64,000 nt of DNA from the NCBI GenBank assembly GCA_029582265.1, contig CM055816.1, positions 33,248,545-33,312,544 of the forward strand, given 5' to 3'. The position numbers and the translations under genes were made by a program. The notes beneath the pieces are model-generated. The model was not told the DNA's origin and searched no databases. It worked only from the letters and a program-made list of their open reading frames with translations. Positions 22,800-34,834 of the stretch are shown here, one piece after another. Source of the stretch: Zoroaster sp. YZ-2022 (lineage: Eukaryota; Echinodermata; Asteroidea; Forcipulatida; Zoroasteridae). The number at the start of each line of letters is the position of its first letter. Position 1 is the first letter of the stretch.

Positions 22800-24165
22800 T
22801 CCGTGTACAATGATCAGCATACACAGAAACGCAAACGAGATATGCAAATAGAAAAAGAACTTGCAGCAGTGGTTTTTGGTTGCGAGCGGTTTCATCAGTA
22901 TCTCGTTGGAAGAGAATTTGAAGTGGAAAGTGATCACAAACCACTCGAGTCCATAATGAAGAAGCCACTGTACTCAACACCACCGCGACTGCAGAGAATG
23001 TTACTCAACCTACAGAAATACAGCTTCACTTTGAAATACAAATCAGGAGAAGAGCTGTACGTAGCAGATGCGTTGAGCCGAAATCATCTGCCTGATATGG
23101 ATGCAGATGATAAAGACATAACAGTGTACATGGTTTCACGACTACCGATGTCAAGAAAAAGACTAGAGGAGTTACTAGAAGAAACCATAAATGACACAAC
23201 GCTACCAAAGCTAAAGAAAGTCATTCTTGATGGATGGCCAAGCGAAAAATCTAAGCTTGATCCCCAAGTAAAGCCATTTTGGGATTATCGAGACGAACTG
23301 TCAGTTGAAGATGAGCTAGTGTTCAAGAATGATCGAGTTGTGATCACAGCAAGCTTAAGAAAGCAAATGTTAACCAAACTTCATCAAAGCCATCAAGGCG
23401 TGGAAAAAAACAAAACGACTACCGAGAGACATAATGTTTTGGCCAGGAATGTCAGCACAAATTGCAGAGACAGTTAGCAAGGTGTGCGGTATGCCAAACC
23501 TATCAACACCAGAACCCGGAAAGAGCCAATGAAAGGTCATGACATACCCACGACCATGGCAGAAAGTCGGTACAGACTTATTCGATTTTGACACATCACA
23601 ATATCTGATAATAGTAGATTACTATTCAGGTTATTTTGAAATCAACAAATTAACCAGCACAAAGAGTACTTCAGTGATCAACTACTGCAAGCAACAATTT
23701 GCGAGACACGGAATCCCCAACGAAGTAGTATCAGACAACGGACCACAGTATGCATCAGCAGAGTTCAAAACATTCAATCAGATACCCTCAATCAAATGGA
23801 AAAGCTGAGAAAGCAGTCCAAATAGCGAAGAACCTACTGAAGAAAGCCAAGAAGGATGGTAGGATCCACATCTTGCTCTGCTTGATTATCGCAATACACC
23901 ACGCGATAACCTACCCTCCTTCCCGGTACAACTGCTGATGGGCCGTAGAACAAGCACGCAACTACCCACTTCAGAGAAACTCCTCAAACCCAAAACAAAC
24001 CGAGGAATCGTCAAAACCTCTGAAATGCAGACAAAATCCATGAGAAATGAGTCAACATGGAAACCTGCTACCGTGATCAAGAAACATGACAACCCGCGAT
24101 CATACATAGTGAAAGCGATGGTCATCACTATCGAAGAAATCGCAGAGATTTGACCAAAACACATG
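22800..24165 (+). pseudogene. Ty3/gypsy retrotransposon pol fragment (RNase H to integrase)
   Basis: The first frame (22803-23477) carries the RNase H part (IEKELAAVVFGCERFHQYL, ESDHKPLE) and the tether with VADALSRN, then runs towards the integrase zinc finger (HQSHQGV), where the frame breaks. The core domain continues at 23539 with VGTDLFDFD (first Asp), VSDNGPQYAS (second Asp) and, after a frame change, NGKAEKAV (Glu). The C-terminal region (MGRRTSTQLP, WKPATVIKKHD, NPRSYIV) ends near 24150. At least four frame changes and the missing 5' half make it non-functional. The left junction at about 22795 abuts the start of the family-B gene. An LTR after 24170 is possible but not demonstrated. 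Confidence 0.85.
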
Positions 24166-24389
24166 AAACTCTAAACACTTATGTGCCGCAGTGTCAGACA
24201 CACCGATAAACCCAGATCGTTATCCTGAACGCTCTCGTAAACCACTCATCAAACTTGACTTGTGATTATTACACATAAGGGCAGAATAATCCTGTATAAT
24301 CACTTAGTGACAGAGTAGTCCACCTCTGTTCACATGATTAGTGTTATATTTTTGTTGAAACAGTTGCTCTAATGTTTAAATTCATTCGA

Positions 24390-24680
24390 TTTTCAAATCG
24401 AATGGCCCCCCCTCATGGTGCACTGCATTCGCGCACACTGTGTGCCAACGATTGCGACTCAAATCTACACGTTTTCCAATCGAATGGCCCTCACATGTTT
24501 TCCACTGGCTTCGCACTGTTTTGTGGCGTCAAAGATTGCGACTCAATCCACACGTTTTCAAATCAAATGGCCATCATCGTTGTGCACTGGCTCCCCGCAC
24601 TGTACGTGTGTCAACGAGTGCGACTCGATCTACACGTTTTCAAATCGAATGGCCACTCGCATGTTGCATGTTGAGCATTG
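24390..24680. repeat. Tandem array, 82-83 bp unit, about 3.5 copies
   Basis: TTTTCAAATCGAATGGCC (with one or two changes) begins at 24390, 24472, 24555 and 24637. Each unit continues through a GTGCACTGG..CGCACTGT part to GATTGCGACTCAAATCTACACG. All three forward frames are open across the array because the period is not a multiple of three and stops are absent. This is an artefact of the repeat, not a gene. Confidence 0.9.
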
Positions 24681-24699
24681 CACGCAATATGGATGAATT

Positions 24700-25933
24700 T
24701 GCTGTGTCAATCACAGCGAAAAGTACAACATAAATGCTTGGGATACTTTTATTCTGAAGCAAAATTCCTTGCTGATAGGTATACAAATGTCTTAATATCA
24801 TATGTCAACCAATGGGATGCATAAAGTTGTTAAGAACAACAGTGCTAGAAACAAGTGTATGAAATGTTGAAATAAAGTTGTTGAAAGATTATTATAAAGT
24901 TGAATGTGTGATGTCTCTTTATTCTTTAGGTACTTGTGCATACTGCTAGATCATTGTCTTTGAAAAAACATGGTATGTGGTTTCAGTTCCAATGCATTTC
25001 AATTTTAAAATGACAGTCAAGGAGAGAAAAAAAAAAATCCCGACCGACCGACCCTTCAAATATTTTAAGGGCAACTCAACATTTTGTTTTGCCTTATCAC
25101 ATACTGGTAGTGAATATGCACATGTGCGTGCATGACAATGCCGCACATTGACATGATTAACATGAAACAAATGTCATAAAATATCTCACATTTCGCCACA
25201 AAAATACATACATTTACACTCACCACAGATTCCAGAAATAGCCTATGGCTAGCTTAGGGAAAAGCCATGTTGTATATAGCGAACAAGAATAGACAAAATA
25301 TAGAAATGGGTATACAAAACCCACAAAACTTTCCTTCAGTTCTTCCTCAACAACAAAAGAAAGCGTTCCGTCCCGCTCTCGCAGAGTATTGTGGACACAA
25401 CACCAAAATAATTATCACTACGCCTACCAAATGATGGAGATAATAAACTAAATATAAACCCATTACAAAAGCCACACACAGGACAAGTTTGCAATCATTA
25501 AAGGTCTTCCTTTCTCGCTGATATATCGGTGATGACATTCTCATTTGTTCCTTGTTTGCTTCCAGAATTCCCTTCTTCTTAAGCAAATCAAATGCTGTAT
25601 CCCTCTCGTGTTTGAGTGGTTTGACGCCCTTTATGGGAATTTAGTTTTGCATCTCTGTGTATAAATAGAAATAAATGATAATTATTGACTAGTATCACAG
25701 TATTTCACATAAATTGTACATGCATATACAATACATTTTGACACAAAATGGTATCTCATAATATAAAGATGGGCTCAAAAAATGTAGACTAGTTCATGCC
25801 TTCACAGAGAAAAAAATGAATCTATAAAAAAATGAATGGTAGAATGTGCTACTAATTTGCAATATAAAAAGGCATACAAGCTAAAACAATTTGGAGCTAC
25901 AAGGAAAAATATACACTTTTATTATTAACTTAC
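24700..25933. other. No confident gene; possible 3' end of the HYR gene
   Basis: This lies downstream of the HYR exons on the minus strand, so the gene's last exons are expected here. A region at 25640-25500 has an acceptor-like TTTATACACAG and a frame reading EGNSGSKQGTNENV then ITDISARKEDL and a stop, like a cytoplasmic tail, but two stops interrupt it. Another minus frame (25586-25347) contains a very hydrophobic stretch (VLCVAFVMGLYLVYYL). Neither can be confirmed from sequence alone. Confidence 0.3.
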
Positions 25934-26185
25934 TCAGTTCAACCACTGTAACTTGGAAAGTTCTTGTAACTGAATTCCCAGAAGGATCAGAGAAGGTGTA
26001 AGTCACTGGTGTTGTCTGTCCAGTTGGGAAGGAGCTTCCAGATTCTCTAGTCTTGCTTAAGATGACGGTTTCCCCAAATTGTCATTTGTTGTTGGCGGCC
26101 CATGTCACTGTTGTGTTTGAGTGCAAAGGAACAGTGACACTGATGTCTTCAGGGAAGCTAGTGACAAAAGGATCAGGACTACCGG
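25934..26185 (-). CDS. HYR-domain exon (membrane-proximal copy)
   Basis: The exon starts after TTTCTCTTTCAACAG and ends at CTGA|GTAAGT; both borders are phase 1, as usual for extracellular repeat modules. Translation gives DPFVTSFPEDISVTVPLHSN, TTVTWAA, then, after an out-of-frame stretch, ETVILSKTRESGSSFPTGQ, PVTYTFSDPSGNSVTRTFQV. This is a hyalin repeat (HYR), an immunoglobulin-like adhesion module of secreted or membrane proteins, abundant in echinoderms. It lacks the usual Cys of the last strand. Two bases are missing after TGGGCC and one in a G run shortly after, so the middle is out of frame although the 252-base length stays a multiple of three. Either an assembly error or a decayed exon. 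Confidence 0.6.
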
Positions 26186-26349
26186 CTGTTGAAAGAGAAA
26201 TCTATATATAAAAGCATTGATTTATCCGCTTTTTAAGAACACAACATTACAAAAGTGATTTCTGTACTGTACAATTCAATACCTACATGTGGTGCTTCAT
26301 ATTAATGTTTCTAATTTATGATGAAAAACTTTGATCTTTTTACACTTAC

Positions 26350-26603
26350 TTAGTTCAACCACTGTAACTTGAAAAGTTCTTGTGAATGAATTTCCAGTAG
26401 GATTAGTGAAGGTGTATGTCACTGGTGTTGTCTGTCCAGTTGGGAAGGAGCTTCCAGATTCTCTAGTCTTGCTTAAGATGACGGTTTCCCAAATTGTCAT
26501 TTGTTGTTGGCTCGGCCCAGGTCACTGTTGTGTTTGGGTGCCAAAGGAACAGTCACACTGATGTCTTCAGGGAAGCTGCCGTTTAATGGATTGGCTGCAC
26601 CAA
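26350..26603 (-). CDS. HYR-domain exon (upstream copy)
   Basis: Acceptor GTGTTATTCACCAG and donor CTAA|GTAAGT frame an exon that is a close duplicate of the one at 25934-26185. It reads NGSFPEDISVTVPL, WAEPTTNDNLG, SKTRESGSSFPTGQ, YTFTNPTGNSFTRTFQV. One extra G follows CCTTTG and two bases are missing in the TTGGG run, giving 254 rather than the expected 255 bases. Further HYR exons were not found upstream to 29 kb. An adhesion or extracellular-matrix role follows from the family only. Confidence 0.6.
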
Positions 26604-29140
26604 CTGGTGAATAACACAATTGAGTAGAAACGAGCAGCAGTGAGAAAACATGAGTTATGAGTTATTAGTATTTCTGGATTCAGTAGAACAAGAACTTTCC
26701 AATAATATATAACACTTGGGGTTGCAGCGATTCCCGAGAGCACCAGAGGGGATTGTGGCTTTGTTTCCGTCTTTGTTTCAGAAGTTGTTTGTCAGAACAC
26801 GATAAATGCTACCAATGTAATTGGCCTGAAATTGAGGTTTTAATTGTCTGATGGAACTGAAAATTTGGAATTCGATATAAGGAGATTTACAAGTTGCAAA
26901 ATATAATAACAAAAACAAATTAGACCTCCTTCTGATTTTCACTTTTCCACTGTACTGTAAAATGGTTTAATGCGACTTTACGCTCATTTCGTTGTAACAG
27001 GTCACATATCTTTAAGTGTAGAAAATGACATTTAAACACGACTAACCTTAACCGTCTTCAACCCATCAAAATCCAAAGCATGCTTTGTTTGATTCTGTTT
27101 GACTGAAGACTGCACTATTACTGATTATGCTTTACATGGGATCAGGAATAATCAGAGTCCATAACCAGAGTCCAAATGTTTGGGTGTTGAGTTACCATAT
27201 GGCGTTAGATTTTGTTAATAAGAGTGAGGAAGGATCGTAGTAAATCACACCAGGGAAATAGGGTTGAACATGTATTTTCACTTGTCCACTTAGGTTTAAA
27301 TTGATGTCCCATGGGAAGATTGACCATTCTTGTTAAAATATTTACATTTGAAGTAGTTGTTGCATTGTGTTCAAACATTTTGGGTGTCACTTACATTTTC
27401 TTTGGAGCCATGGAGATCATTAAACCCCATAGTCGTACAGGACTTCTTCCCCCCTTATTGTCCTGATTGAGTACAGCATAAGTAGTGGACCATGAATGTC
27501 AATCACTTTCATCTTGGCATTTTGTTGTCTTTTCACACCATGATTTGTCATGCGACCTAACATGAATTTGGATGGTGTTGTGGTGAACTGGATCATTGGA
27601 AGAGAAAATAATGACCATAAGCATGTAAGCTACAACTTCAATAGGAAGCTCATACATTTTGAATTTAACTGTTTTGAACTGAAATTAATTTAAATAGGTT
27701 TTAGTATGACAATGAAACAATTGAATAACAGGTAAAGCATTTCAGTTCACTGTCTCTATATTCCATTAGAAAGTCACAGTAGTAAGCATTTATATCACCA
27801 ACACTTTGTTGTAGGGCCTTTAAATATGTTTGAATTTAGTAGTACCAATTCCTTAGAATTTAACTTGGGTACATATGAATTGTCACAATTGTAGAAACTG
27901 CATGTTGGCATGTAAATAAAGTCTGAAATTGTTTTCTTTTTTTGCTGTTGTGCTAGTGGCCCTACACATATTTTTATATTGACAAATTAATCAAAACATA
28001 GTTACCATAATTGTTCTCCTTTGAACATGAAGAAATACCGGAATACGCTTTCATTCCTTTTCTCCCTTCTTTCTCCCTCTTGTTTAGAAATGATGTCTCC
28101 GCCATAGGCATACAAGGGTTTCCCAGCTGGAATATTTTTCTGTTGCAAATGTACCTAAACCTGAATCAGAGTAAAAACAAACAAAAATGAAGAAAAAAGT
28201 TAAGTAAATTGTATGTATTATGACCAATATAGAATGTCATTGCTTTTGATTAAAAAACATATACACATGTACATCAAGCCAGCATCCCTGAAATTCTGCC
28301 AAAATGTGAAGCCAAAATTCTGTCTGCTTACACTTGCCACTAAATATATAGTTTTCAATTATCTGTATTTACAATTTTAAGCCTTGAGCTTAAGATACAA
28401 GCATGCCAACAAACCATTCTCATTTAATTATTACATACAAGCCAAATCATAACGAAAACATTTATATTTTGGTCAAATTAAAATGACATAATCCCATAAC
28501 AAAAGTTCATATTAATTTGAATATACATGGGCAAATCGTAATCATCATGCAACCACCACAAAGCTAAAAAGCAGATGTCCATCTTTATGTCATATTGATG
28601 TTAAAAATTACACAAAAACTTTAACACACAAAAATAATTCCAAGCACAGTCAAAGAAATTATCCAAGTAAACAGGAATATAATACTGAAAGGAAGTATCT
28701 GATGTAATTTTGTAAAACTTTTATCTTCACACTGTTAGCAGAATATGCAGGACCCGCCATGTTGCAAGAGTTGGTAATGCCAAAATGTATTGTTAAATTT
28801 ATGTAAGTTGTCAAAACTAGCAGTGGTACCGTATCAATACCACTGCACCAGTAACGTCGAAAATCAACCAATTTAGAATGTGTTGACCGCGTTGTGTTAT
28901 ACTTTTTAGCCTATATTTATAGACAAATAATACTTTGTTAAATGGTAATCTGTTTTAGGAGGAAACTACAGAGAAAATCATCTGGACAATTCACCCTAAA
29001 ATATTCAAATAAAATTGTTCGAAAGTGGTTTTATTCAGTAAACTTACGTGCCATTTGTGTAGTTATTAACGTTAGGGCGACAGTCATGATGTAGTTGCTC
29101 TACATGCAGTGCACGTGTGTAGTAATTTGTTCACACTTTC
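26604..29140. other. Intron/intergenic; one weak candidate exon
   Basis: No clear gene. A possible minus-strand exon at 28154-28006 has acceptor CTGATTCAGGTTTAG and donor TTATG|GTAACT and is open for 49 codons (IPAGKPLYAYGGDIISKQEG, then a Lys/Arg/Glu-rich stretch). I do not recognise it. It could belong to the HYR gene or be chance. Confidence 0.3.
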
Positions 29141-29151
29141 GGAGACTTAAC

Positions 29152-29225
29152 ATGGCGTCGCGCGGCGGCATGGCGACAGATAGGCAGTTGCTATACGCCG
29201 TTGTAATTAAACACATCATAGTGGA
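29152..29225 (+). other. Possible first coding exon
   Basis: ATG in a GC-rich context (MASRGGMATDRQLLYAVV) leads to GTGGAG|GTACAG, a possible donor. The exon of the 8.6 kb transposon at 31573 also begins MASRG, so this may be the leader of a related element. No following exon was identified. Confidence 0.25.
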
Positions 29226-29762
29226 GGTACAGATACCAGACTGACTGGTACCCCTACGCAAGTAATGGTCGAGTCTTTAGGGAGACCAACGAGAAATTGG
29301 AACGTGAAAAGGCCATAGAAAGTCATAACGTTTTTGGGTGGTACCATTACTAGTGGAAAGGGGGTTTTAGTAAAAATATCGACTTTGGTTAGCAAATTTT
29401 ACAAGCATTGTTTGGAGAATGTAAAGTTTTGAAAATGTGCTTAAAGTTTATATACATATAATCCCATTTGTTGTTTTCTGGATAAATTTAAATGTCTACC
29501 AATAGTCTATTTAATACACCAACAAACATAACCGTCCACTTCACCCCGCATTTATTTAACATTTCTGTAGACCTTTTATCAAAATGGACTCATCCATACA
29601 ACTGGGGGAAACTCCCTTGGATATGAACACTTAAAGTGCGCCACCACTCGTACCGTTTTCGATTTACAAGCCCTCAAAACATTACGGAGACAGTTATATG
29701 TCTCCTTAAACAAATTGTCTCCTTATTGCTTCTTTCAGACTGCAAAATGTCTCCCATATAAC

Positions 29763-29840
29763 CCATTCATAATCATAAGCATAAGCATAATCATAATCAC
29801 AATCACGCCTTGACCACCAAACTGGTGCTCAAGGCGCATT
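29763..29840 (-). mobile_element. 3' terminal hairpin and tail of a retroelement
   Basis: On the minus strand CGCCTTGAGCACCA is followed by a 3-base loop and TGGTGGTCAAGGCG (29823-29836 with 29806-29819, 13 of 14 paired). Directly after comes a GATTATGATTATGCTTATG microsatellite-like tail. A hairpin followed by a short tandem tail is typical of LINE/SINE 3' ends in animals. Only the end is present. Confidence 0.5.
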
Positions 29841-29857
29841 ATATTATTACCCATTTT

Positions 29858-29918
29858 GTAAGCAATAGGGGTAGCAATAGTAAGCAATAGGGGTAGCAAT
29901 GGTAAGCAATAGGGGTAG
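29858..29918. repeat. 22 bp tandem repeat, nearly three copies
   Basis: GTAAGCAATAGGGGTAGCAA starts at 29858, 29880 and 29902. Confidence 0.9.
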
Positions 29919-30049
29919 TCGCCAATTGTAGTGATTTTGGTGTGCTTTATGGTAGAAGTGCCACCAGAGTCAAGGAAATTGGTGGAAAATATGTCAGCAT
30001 GCTTATGAAGGAGATTGCCGAGTTGCTCTCTCTGTGTTGGCTAACTCTT

Positions 30050-30803
30050 CGGATGCTTTTATGTTTCTGACCCTAACAACTGTTGGCTCATCATCATGAT
30101 TCGTTGGATGAACTTCTAGTTGGGTGGAGACTGGTTGAATGAAGACTTGTTGGATGGAGACTGTCAACTGCATCCGGTACATCTTTGGTCTTAGCTGTTG
30201 TAGCTGGTTGCCCGAGTGTGGATGCTTCTTCCGTGTGAATGAAGGAAGACAATTGTACGAGCTTACAGTTACGTCTGATTGTAATGGGCTTAGCGATAAT
30301 GTTGCACAGGCGTACAGGAACCCTTCAGTTCTGATCGACGTTTTGCAACAAGATTACCAACTTGAAGACAAGACACGTTCTTGGGAAAAACTTCAACTAT
30401 CGCCGTGTAGGGTATGACCTTTTGGGGTTCGGAGTTGCCTCGCAGATTACACCAACTTCTTTCCCTGGTGCTATTGTGCGCAGAAATCGGCTAACATACT
30501 TGGCGTAACCGATTTTACCATGCTGGTCACCTAGTTCTGAGGCAGTTGTCTTAATGTATGCGATGTGCCATGCAATACTCTCAGATCTCACTTGTTGTAA
30601 GTAGTGGCTCAGAGTTGGGTCATTTCTGGAGGCGCGGATGACATTGGTGCCAACCAAAACTAGGACAGTCTTCCGATAGTTGTGAGTTGGAATTACGAAT
30701 GCTGGGAGGTCTTCATAGGTAACGCCAATGATGGAGAGGGAAACTGGTACTACTCCCAGATATGGAACTTCTTGTCCATTGGCACCTTCGATGGATACAT
30801 TGG
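30050..30803 (-). pseudogene. Ty3/gypsy pol fragment (protease C-terminus and spacer)
   Basis: On the minus strand, 30803-30660 reads EGANGQEVPYLG, SIIGVTYEDLPAFVIP and VLVLVGTNVIRA, the second half of a retroviral-type aspartic protease and the segment after it. It continues in frame through ASELGDQHGKIGYAK and SRFLRTIAPGKEVGVI to 30397. After a frame break, PVRLCNIIAKPITI and LVQLSS near 30300-30230 match the pre-RT spacer of the same group. The protease half with the catalytic Asp is missing because the 8.6 kb DNA transposon begins at 30804. Confidence 0.65.
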
Positions 30804-31572
30804 CTCGGCCCCCTCATGGCAAAATGGTGTAACTCAAAAATTGAAAAAATTAGATAAAATCATTCATGGGGTTATTGAGGGCGCTGTTTCCATATTTGAG
30901 ATTTTCAGATCCATAGGACCTACCGTTTCAAAGATAGTAGGACGTATCTTGAGCGAAAAAGTACAACTTTGGTTCAGTTTCTTTGCCAAAACGGCGTATA
31001 TTTAGATGCAACCTTTTGTGTACACGTCGTGAAAAGACAAAAGGATTTATCTATGGTTACATACTTTTCCCCAAGTTCTCTGTATGTGTTTCCTTTAAAT
31101 ATTGAAATATCATAATGGTGTATACCAAGATATACTCCTTTACCTTAACATGCTGCAAAATATTTGTTTACATTTTTTTGCCAAAGCGATGTACATCGAA
31201 ATACATTATTTTGCCATTTAAACTAACTTCTTATTTGTTTCCAATTTGGGTGCTAAAAGGAGGTACTTTGAGATACATCTATTTGACATTTAAATTAATA
31301 GTTAAATTTACAAATACACCATTTTGCCACACGACGTAACTTTCACCTGGTCGGTGCACGTCAAGATACACCCTTTTGACAAATAATTATACAGTCAACC
31401 GAGGGCGCTGTCCATTACATAGTGCCTTTTTAGTGGAATACTTTGCAGCCATTTTGCAGCAGCTGGACTCAGCGCGCGTCTGCATACTGTGCAGTTAGTC
31501 AAGCAGCTTGCTAACTTAGGCATACATACCACGTCTTCAGTAATTTTAATTTTAAATGATTTCTGCTGCAAA

Positions 31573-31627
31573 ATGGCAAGTAGGGGGGAGATTATGCTAC
31601 AGCTGGCTTTGCAGAAACAACGTAAAG
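31573..31627 (+). CDS. Transposase gene, exon 1
   Basis: ATG after CTGCTGCAAA opens 18 codons (MASRGEIMLQLALQKQRK) and ends in phase 1 at AAAG|GTAAGG. It is the most upstream start in the element with a good donor. Every later exon recognised here also accepts and gives phase 1, so exon skipping keeps frame. Confidence 0.55.
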
Positions 31628-33130
31628 GTAAGGCAATAGCCTACACAGATTCAATGTAAATTAAGTTATATATTATAACTAAGTTATAAGTACTACTAGC
31701 CTAGGCCCTGGCCTAGTTAAATATCGTCCATGATCATGTACGTAATTCGCCGCATTCGTGAAATGACGCACTTACCTTTGGCTTAGCATTTCTCGGAAAA
31801 CTTACAAAACTATGGCGTATTACTGGTTGCATAAACTTATCTACATGTAAGTCATGCTTGTTACAAAAATAACAATCATAGTGAAATTGTATGATTTACT
31901 GGAAAGTTAGTGCTTGTGAAAGTGCAAAAGTTGTTTAACCAATAATGATTATTGATTTTACTAGATATAAATATTAAGGGATGTACATGACCTCAGTTTT
32001 TTCATGAACATCTGTGATTTTATTGTTCTATGCAGCAGCTGTCAATAAGCTGTTATGTTGTCTGTGGAAACCAAAATTTCTGAATGCTTTGCATTTGCAA
32101 ATGATTTTTAAGAAATACTGATTCATAAATGGACACATTCCTTACAGAAGAAGCGAACGAAGACTACTTAATTCATTGGTGTTTACTTCGTCAGTAATAG
32201 AAAAGTATTGAGAAAATGAAACATTAATATCATGGTTATGAAAAAGAAATCTTTTATTTGATAAAATGCTAACAGCATTTTTATACATTTAAAAGTTTTA
32301 AATTACTTTGAAAAGTTTCAACCACCTTCAGTTTTGGTCTTTCAAGAATATTGATTAAAAGTTTTGAGAGCTCCAAATTATGCCCTTTATTTAAACAAAT
32401 TTAAAAAGAGAATCCTTCAATGAAACAAACTGAAACACCAAACTGCTAATTTCATTTGTAACTTACTGTCCAGTTGATGATATAAGTAACCTTATACATG
32501 TAGGTGCGTCATTTAGGTAAATTGAGGATGTGTAAATTGAGAACGTGTACACGCCGGCCACATTGTGGGTAAACGTTAGGTACGCAATCAATAACGTTAG
32601 GCCTACGGGGATTTTGTTAATAATTAATTTCATTTAATTAATAATTGGCCTACAAGGCCCCTAATTGTTTTATATTTGATTGTGTTAAGGCCCTAATAAC
32701 TGGTTCTACGTACATGTATGATAGTTGGAGAGTCATTGGGATTGGCAAATATGTTGTTTATGAACCAGTTGAGTGGACCTGGCCTAGGCTAGTAATGTTA
32801 ATAGTAGTATATACGCATAGCAATTTGCAATAATTTCAAATTGGGCAACCATCTAAGTAACTAAGTCAAACCAGGCACCATAATTCATAAAGGTATAGTT
32901 GGTTCATAGTAAAAAAAAATCATGGGCTAGTTTTGTGCCATTTTTTTGTGCTATTTGTTTTTCTTGTACACCTATCCCCACCCATCACCAAACAAAATAC
33001 AAATGTTGGCCTAGAATACAAATTACGATTCAGTTAAATCCTCTTTGAAGCATGCCAAAAGTCGTTATAATGACGCTATAGTCCAAGGCCAGTTTTAAAT
33101 GCAATTTTGGTACCAAATCATGTTCCACAG

Positions 33131-33623
33131 AAATAACACCTCGTCATAATGTCTTGAGTATAAAGTCAACTGGTGCAGGCGTTAATTCAGCTGTCTCTGA
33201 AAGTGTTTGGACAGATCACAATGCAGCCACTATTGCATCACAGTCAGCAGCTTCTCCCAGTCTTGATCTTCCAGCTGCCATGGGTCTTCCACCTGTCATT
33301 GATGTACCCTTAGCAAGCTTAGCTGAAACTACATGCTCCAGTGCTGCAGCTACTGCATCTCATGATTCTGACATGGAATCCGGTGACCCTATGGCCAACT
33401 GCCAATTCCAGAGACTGCAGCGACTAGCTGTTATAGTTCTTCCATACAAAACCATGCCTTGACGTATGATGTGCCAACAACAACTGGTCATTGTAGTGTG
33501 TCATCACCCTTTTTAATTCACATGGTTCAGAGGTACCATTATCTACAAGCATGATTCTTTCAAAAGATCTGGATGATGATATTGACATGCTGAGTAAAAG
33601 TGGGGAGGAGGATGTTCTTATTG
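33131..33623 (+). pseudogene. Transposase gene, exon 2 (first copy of a duplicated exon)
   Basis: Acceptor GTTCCACAG, donor TATTG|GTAAGT. The frame begins EITPRHNVLSIKSTG and is Ser/Thr/Ala-rich (AATIASQSAASPS, DLPAAMGLPPVIDVPL, ASHDSDMESGDPM), as in a disordered N-terminal region. It ends with the acidic patch KDLDDDIDMLSKSGEED. The length (493) is one base off a multiple of three and the frame breaks near 33405, so this copy is damaged or mis-assembled. The last 370 bases are almost identical to the exon at 34367-34834. Confidence 0.55.
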
Positions 33624-33712
33624 GTAAGTTATATATCTCATGTTATTGCATTCATTTCGAACATGAAAGACAACAATAATTGTTTGTGTTGCATTTATGC
33701 ATATACATGTAG

Positions 33713-33754
33713 GTCATGAGCTGATGAACTGCCTGGAAAGCGACATTAATCTTG
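33713..33754 (+). CDS. Transposase gene, 42-base mini-exon
   Basis: Acceptor CATATACATGTAG and donor CTTG|GTAAGG frame a 42-base phase-1 exon reading HELMNCLESDINL. It lies 90 bases after the first copy of exon 2. No equivalent follows the second copy. The identification rests on splice sites and phase only. Confidence 0.4.
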
Positions 33755-34366
33755 GTAAGGTACAATGTAAATTTGCATTTTCCCTAATAAACTTATAATT
33801 ATGTGAGGTAATGAGACCATTTAAAAGTACACAAAGTTCATCCACCCTATAAGGTCTTTTGAATTAATTTCCCTGGTCATAAGAAAACATGTAAATCCTG
33901 TAGGTTGAAAAATGTGTCGGTGATGTTTTTAAAGGAATGGGCTTGTTATTTGTATGGAGGATGGGTAAGTCATCTTACATGTGCAGCCCATAGTGGTTTT
34001 AGAGCACCAAATGACATGAACACTGTTTTTAATGTTTTTATTGATGTGGATACAAAGTGTTTAAGGTGCTTATTTCATAAAATAAAGTTGTATGGTGCTG
34101 ATGCAAATCTGTGTGGTGATGTATGTCACATCTTAAAATTCCAAGGGAAACACAGAGTTAGTTACCTTTGTTACCTGAAAAGGCAGGCTGCATGGTTTTA
34201 ATTACCATCAATACTCACTTGCGTTCAGTAATCATAAATAAGCACAGGGCTTAAAAAAGACAGGGGATTAAATAGTTTCGAATTTCGACAAAAGTGTTAA
34301 TGACAAATAACAGATGTCTTGAGAACTATATGTATGAATACTTACACTTTGATTTAACTTTTACAG

Positions 34367-34834
34367 CTGAAACAGGCACAGCTTCATCTCCTGCTCATTT
34401 ACAGTTGGCAGCTTCCTGTGCTAGATGTACTCTATTAGATGCACATATATATTGCCCCAAACCTGCCAATTCCACTCTGAATCTTCCAGCTGCCATGGGT
34501 CTTCCACCTGTCATTGATGTACCCTTAGCAAGCTTAGCTGAAACTACATGCTCAGTGCTGCTACTGCATCTCATGATTCTGACATGGAATCCGGTGACCC
34601 TATGGCCAACTGCACCATTCCAGAGACTGCAGCGACTAGCTGTTATAGTTCTTCCATACAAAGACCATGCCTTGACGTATGATGTGCCAACAACAACTGG
34701 TCATTGTAGTGTGTCATTACCCTTTAATTCACATGGTTCAGAGGTACCATTATCTACAAGCATGATTCTTTCAAAAGATCTGGATGATGATATTGACATG
34801 CTGAGTGAAAGTGGGGAGGAGGATGCTGTTATTG
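34367..34834 (+). pseudogene. Transposase gene, exon 2 duplicate
   Basis: Acceptor GATTTAACTTTTACAG, donor TATTG|GTAAGT, length 468 (divisible by three). The first 115 bases (ETGTASSPAHLQLAASCA) are unlike copy 1; the rest repeats it from LPAAMGLPPVIDVPL to LSESGEEDAVIG. Relative to copy 1 it lacks several bases after ACATGCTC and gains others near 34660, so the middle is read in another frame. The near identity of the shared part points to a recent duplication. Confidence 0.55.

Noticed and set aside
24390..24680. Possible CRISPR-like array
   Set aside because: The whole unit is repeated rather than short repeats with unique spacers, there are only 3.5 copies, and the sequence is eukaryotic.
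24372..24733. Three overlapping forward frames of 93-100 codons
   Set aside because: They are produced by the stop-poor 82 bp tandem repeat read in all three frames.
25347..25586. Hydrophobic minus-strand frame as a transmembrane exon of the HYR gene
   Set aside because: No acceptor in the right phase was found and another frame in the same place looks like a tail, so I left it as a note only.
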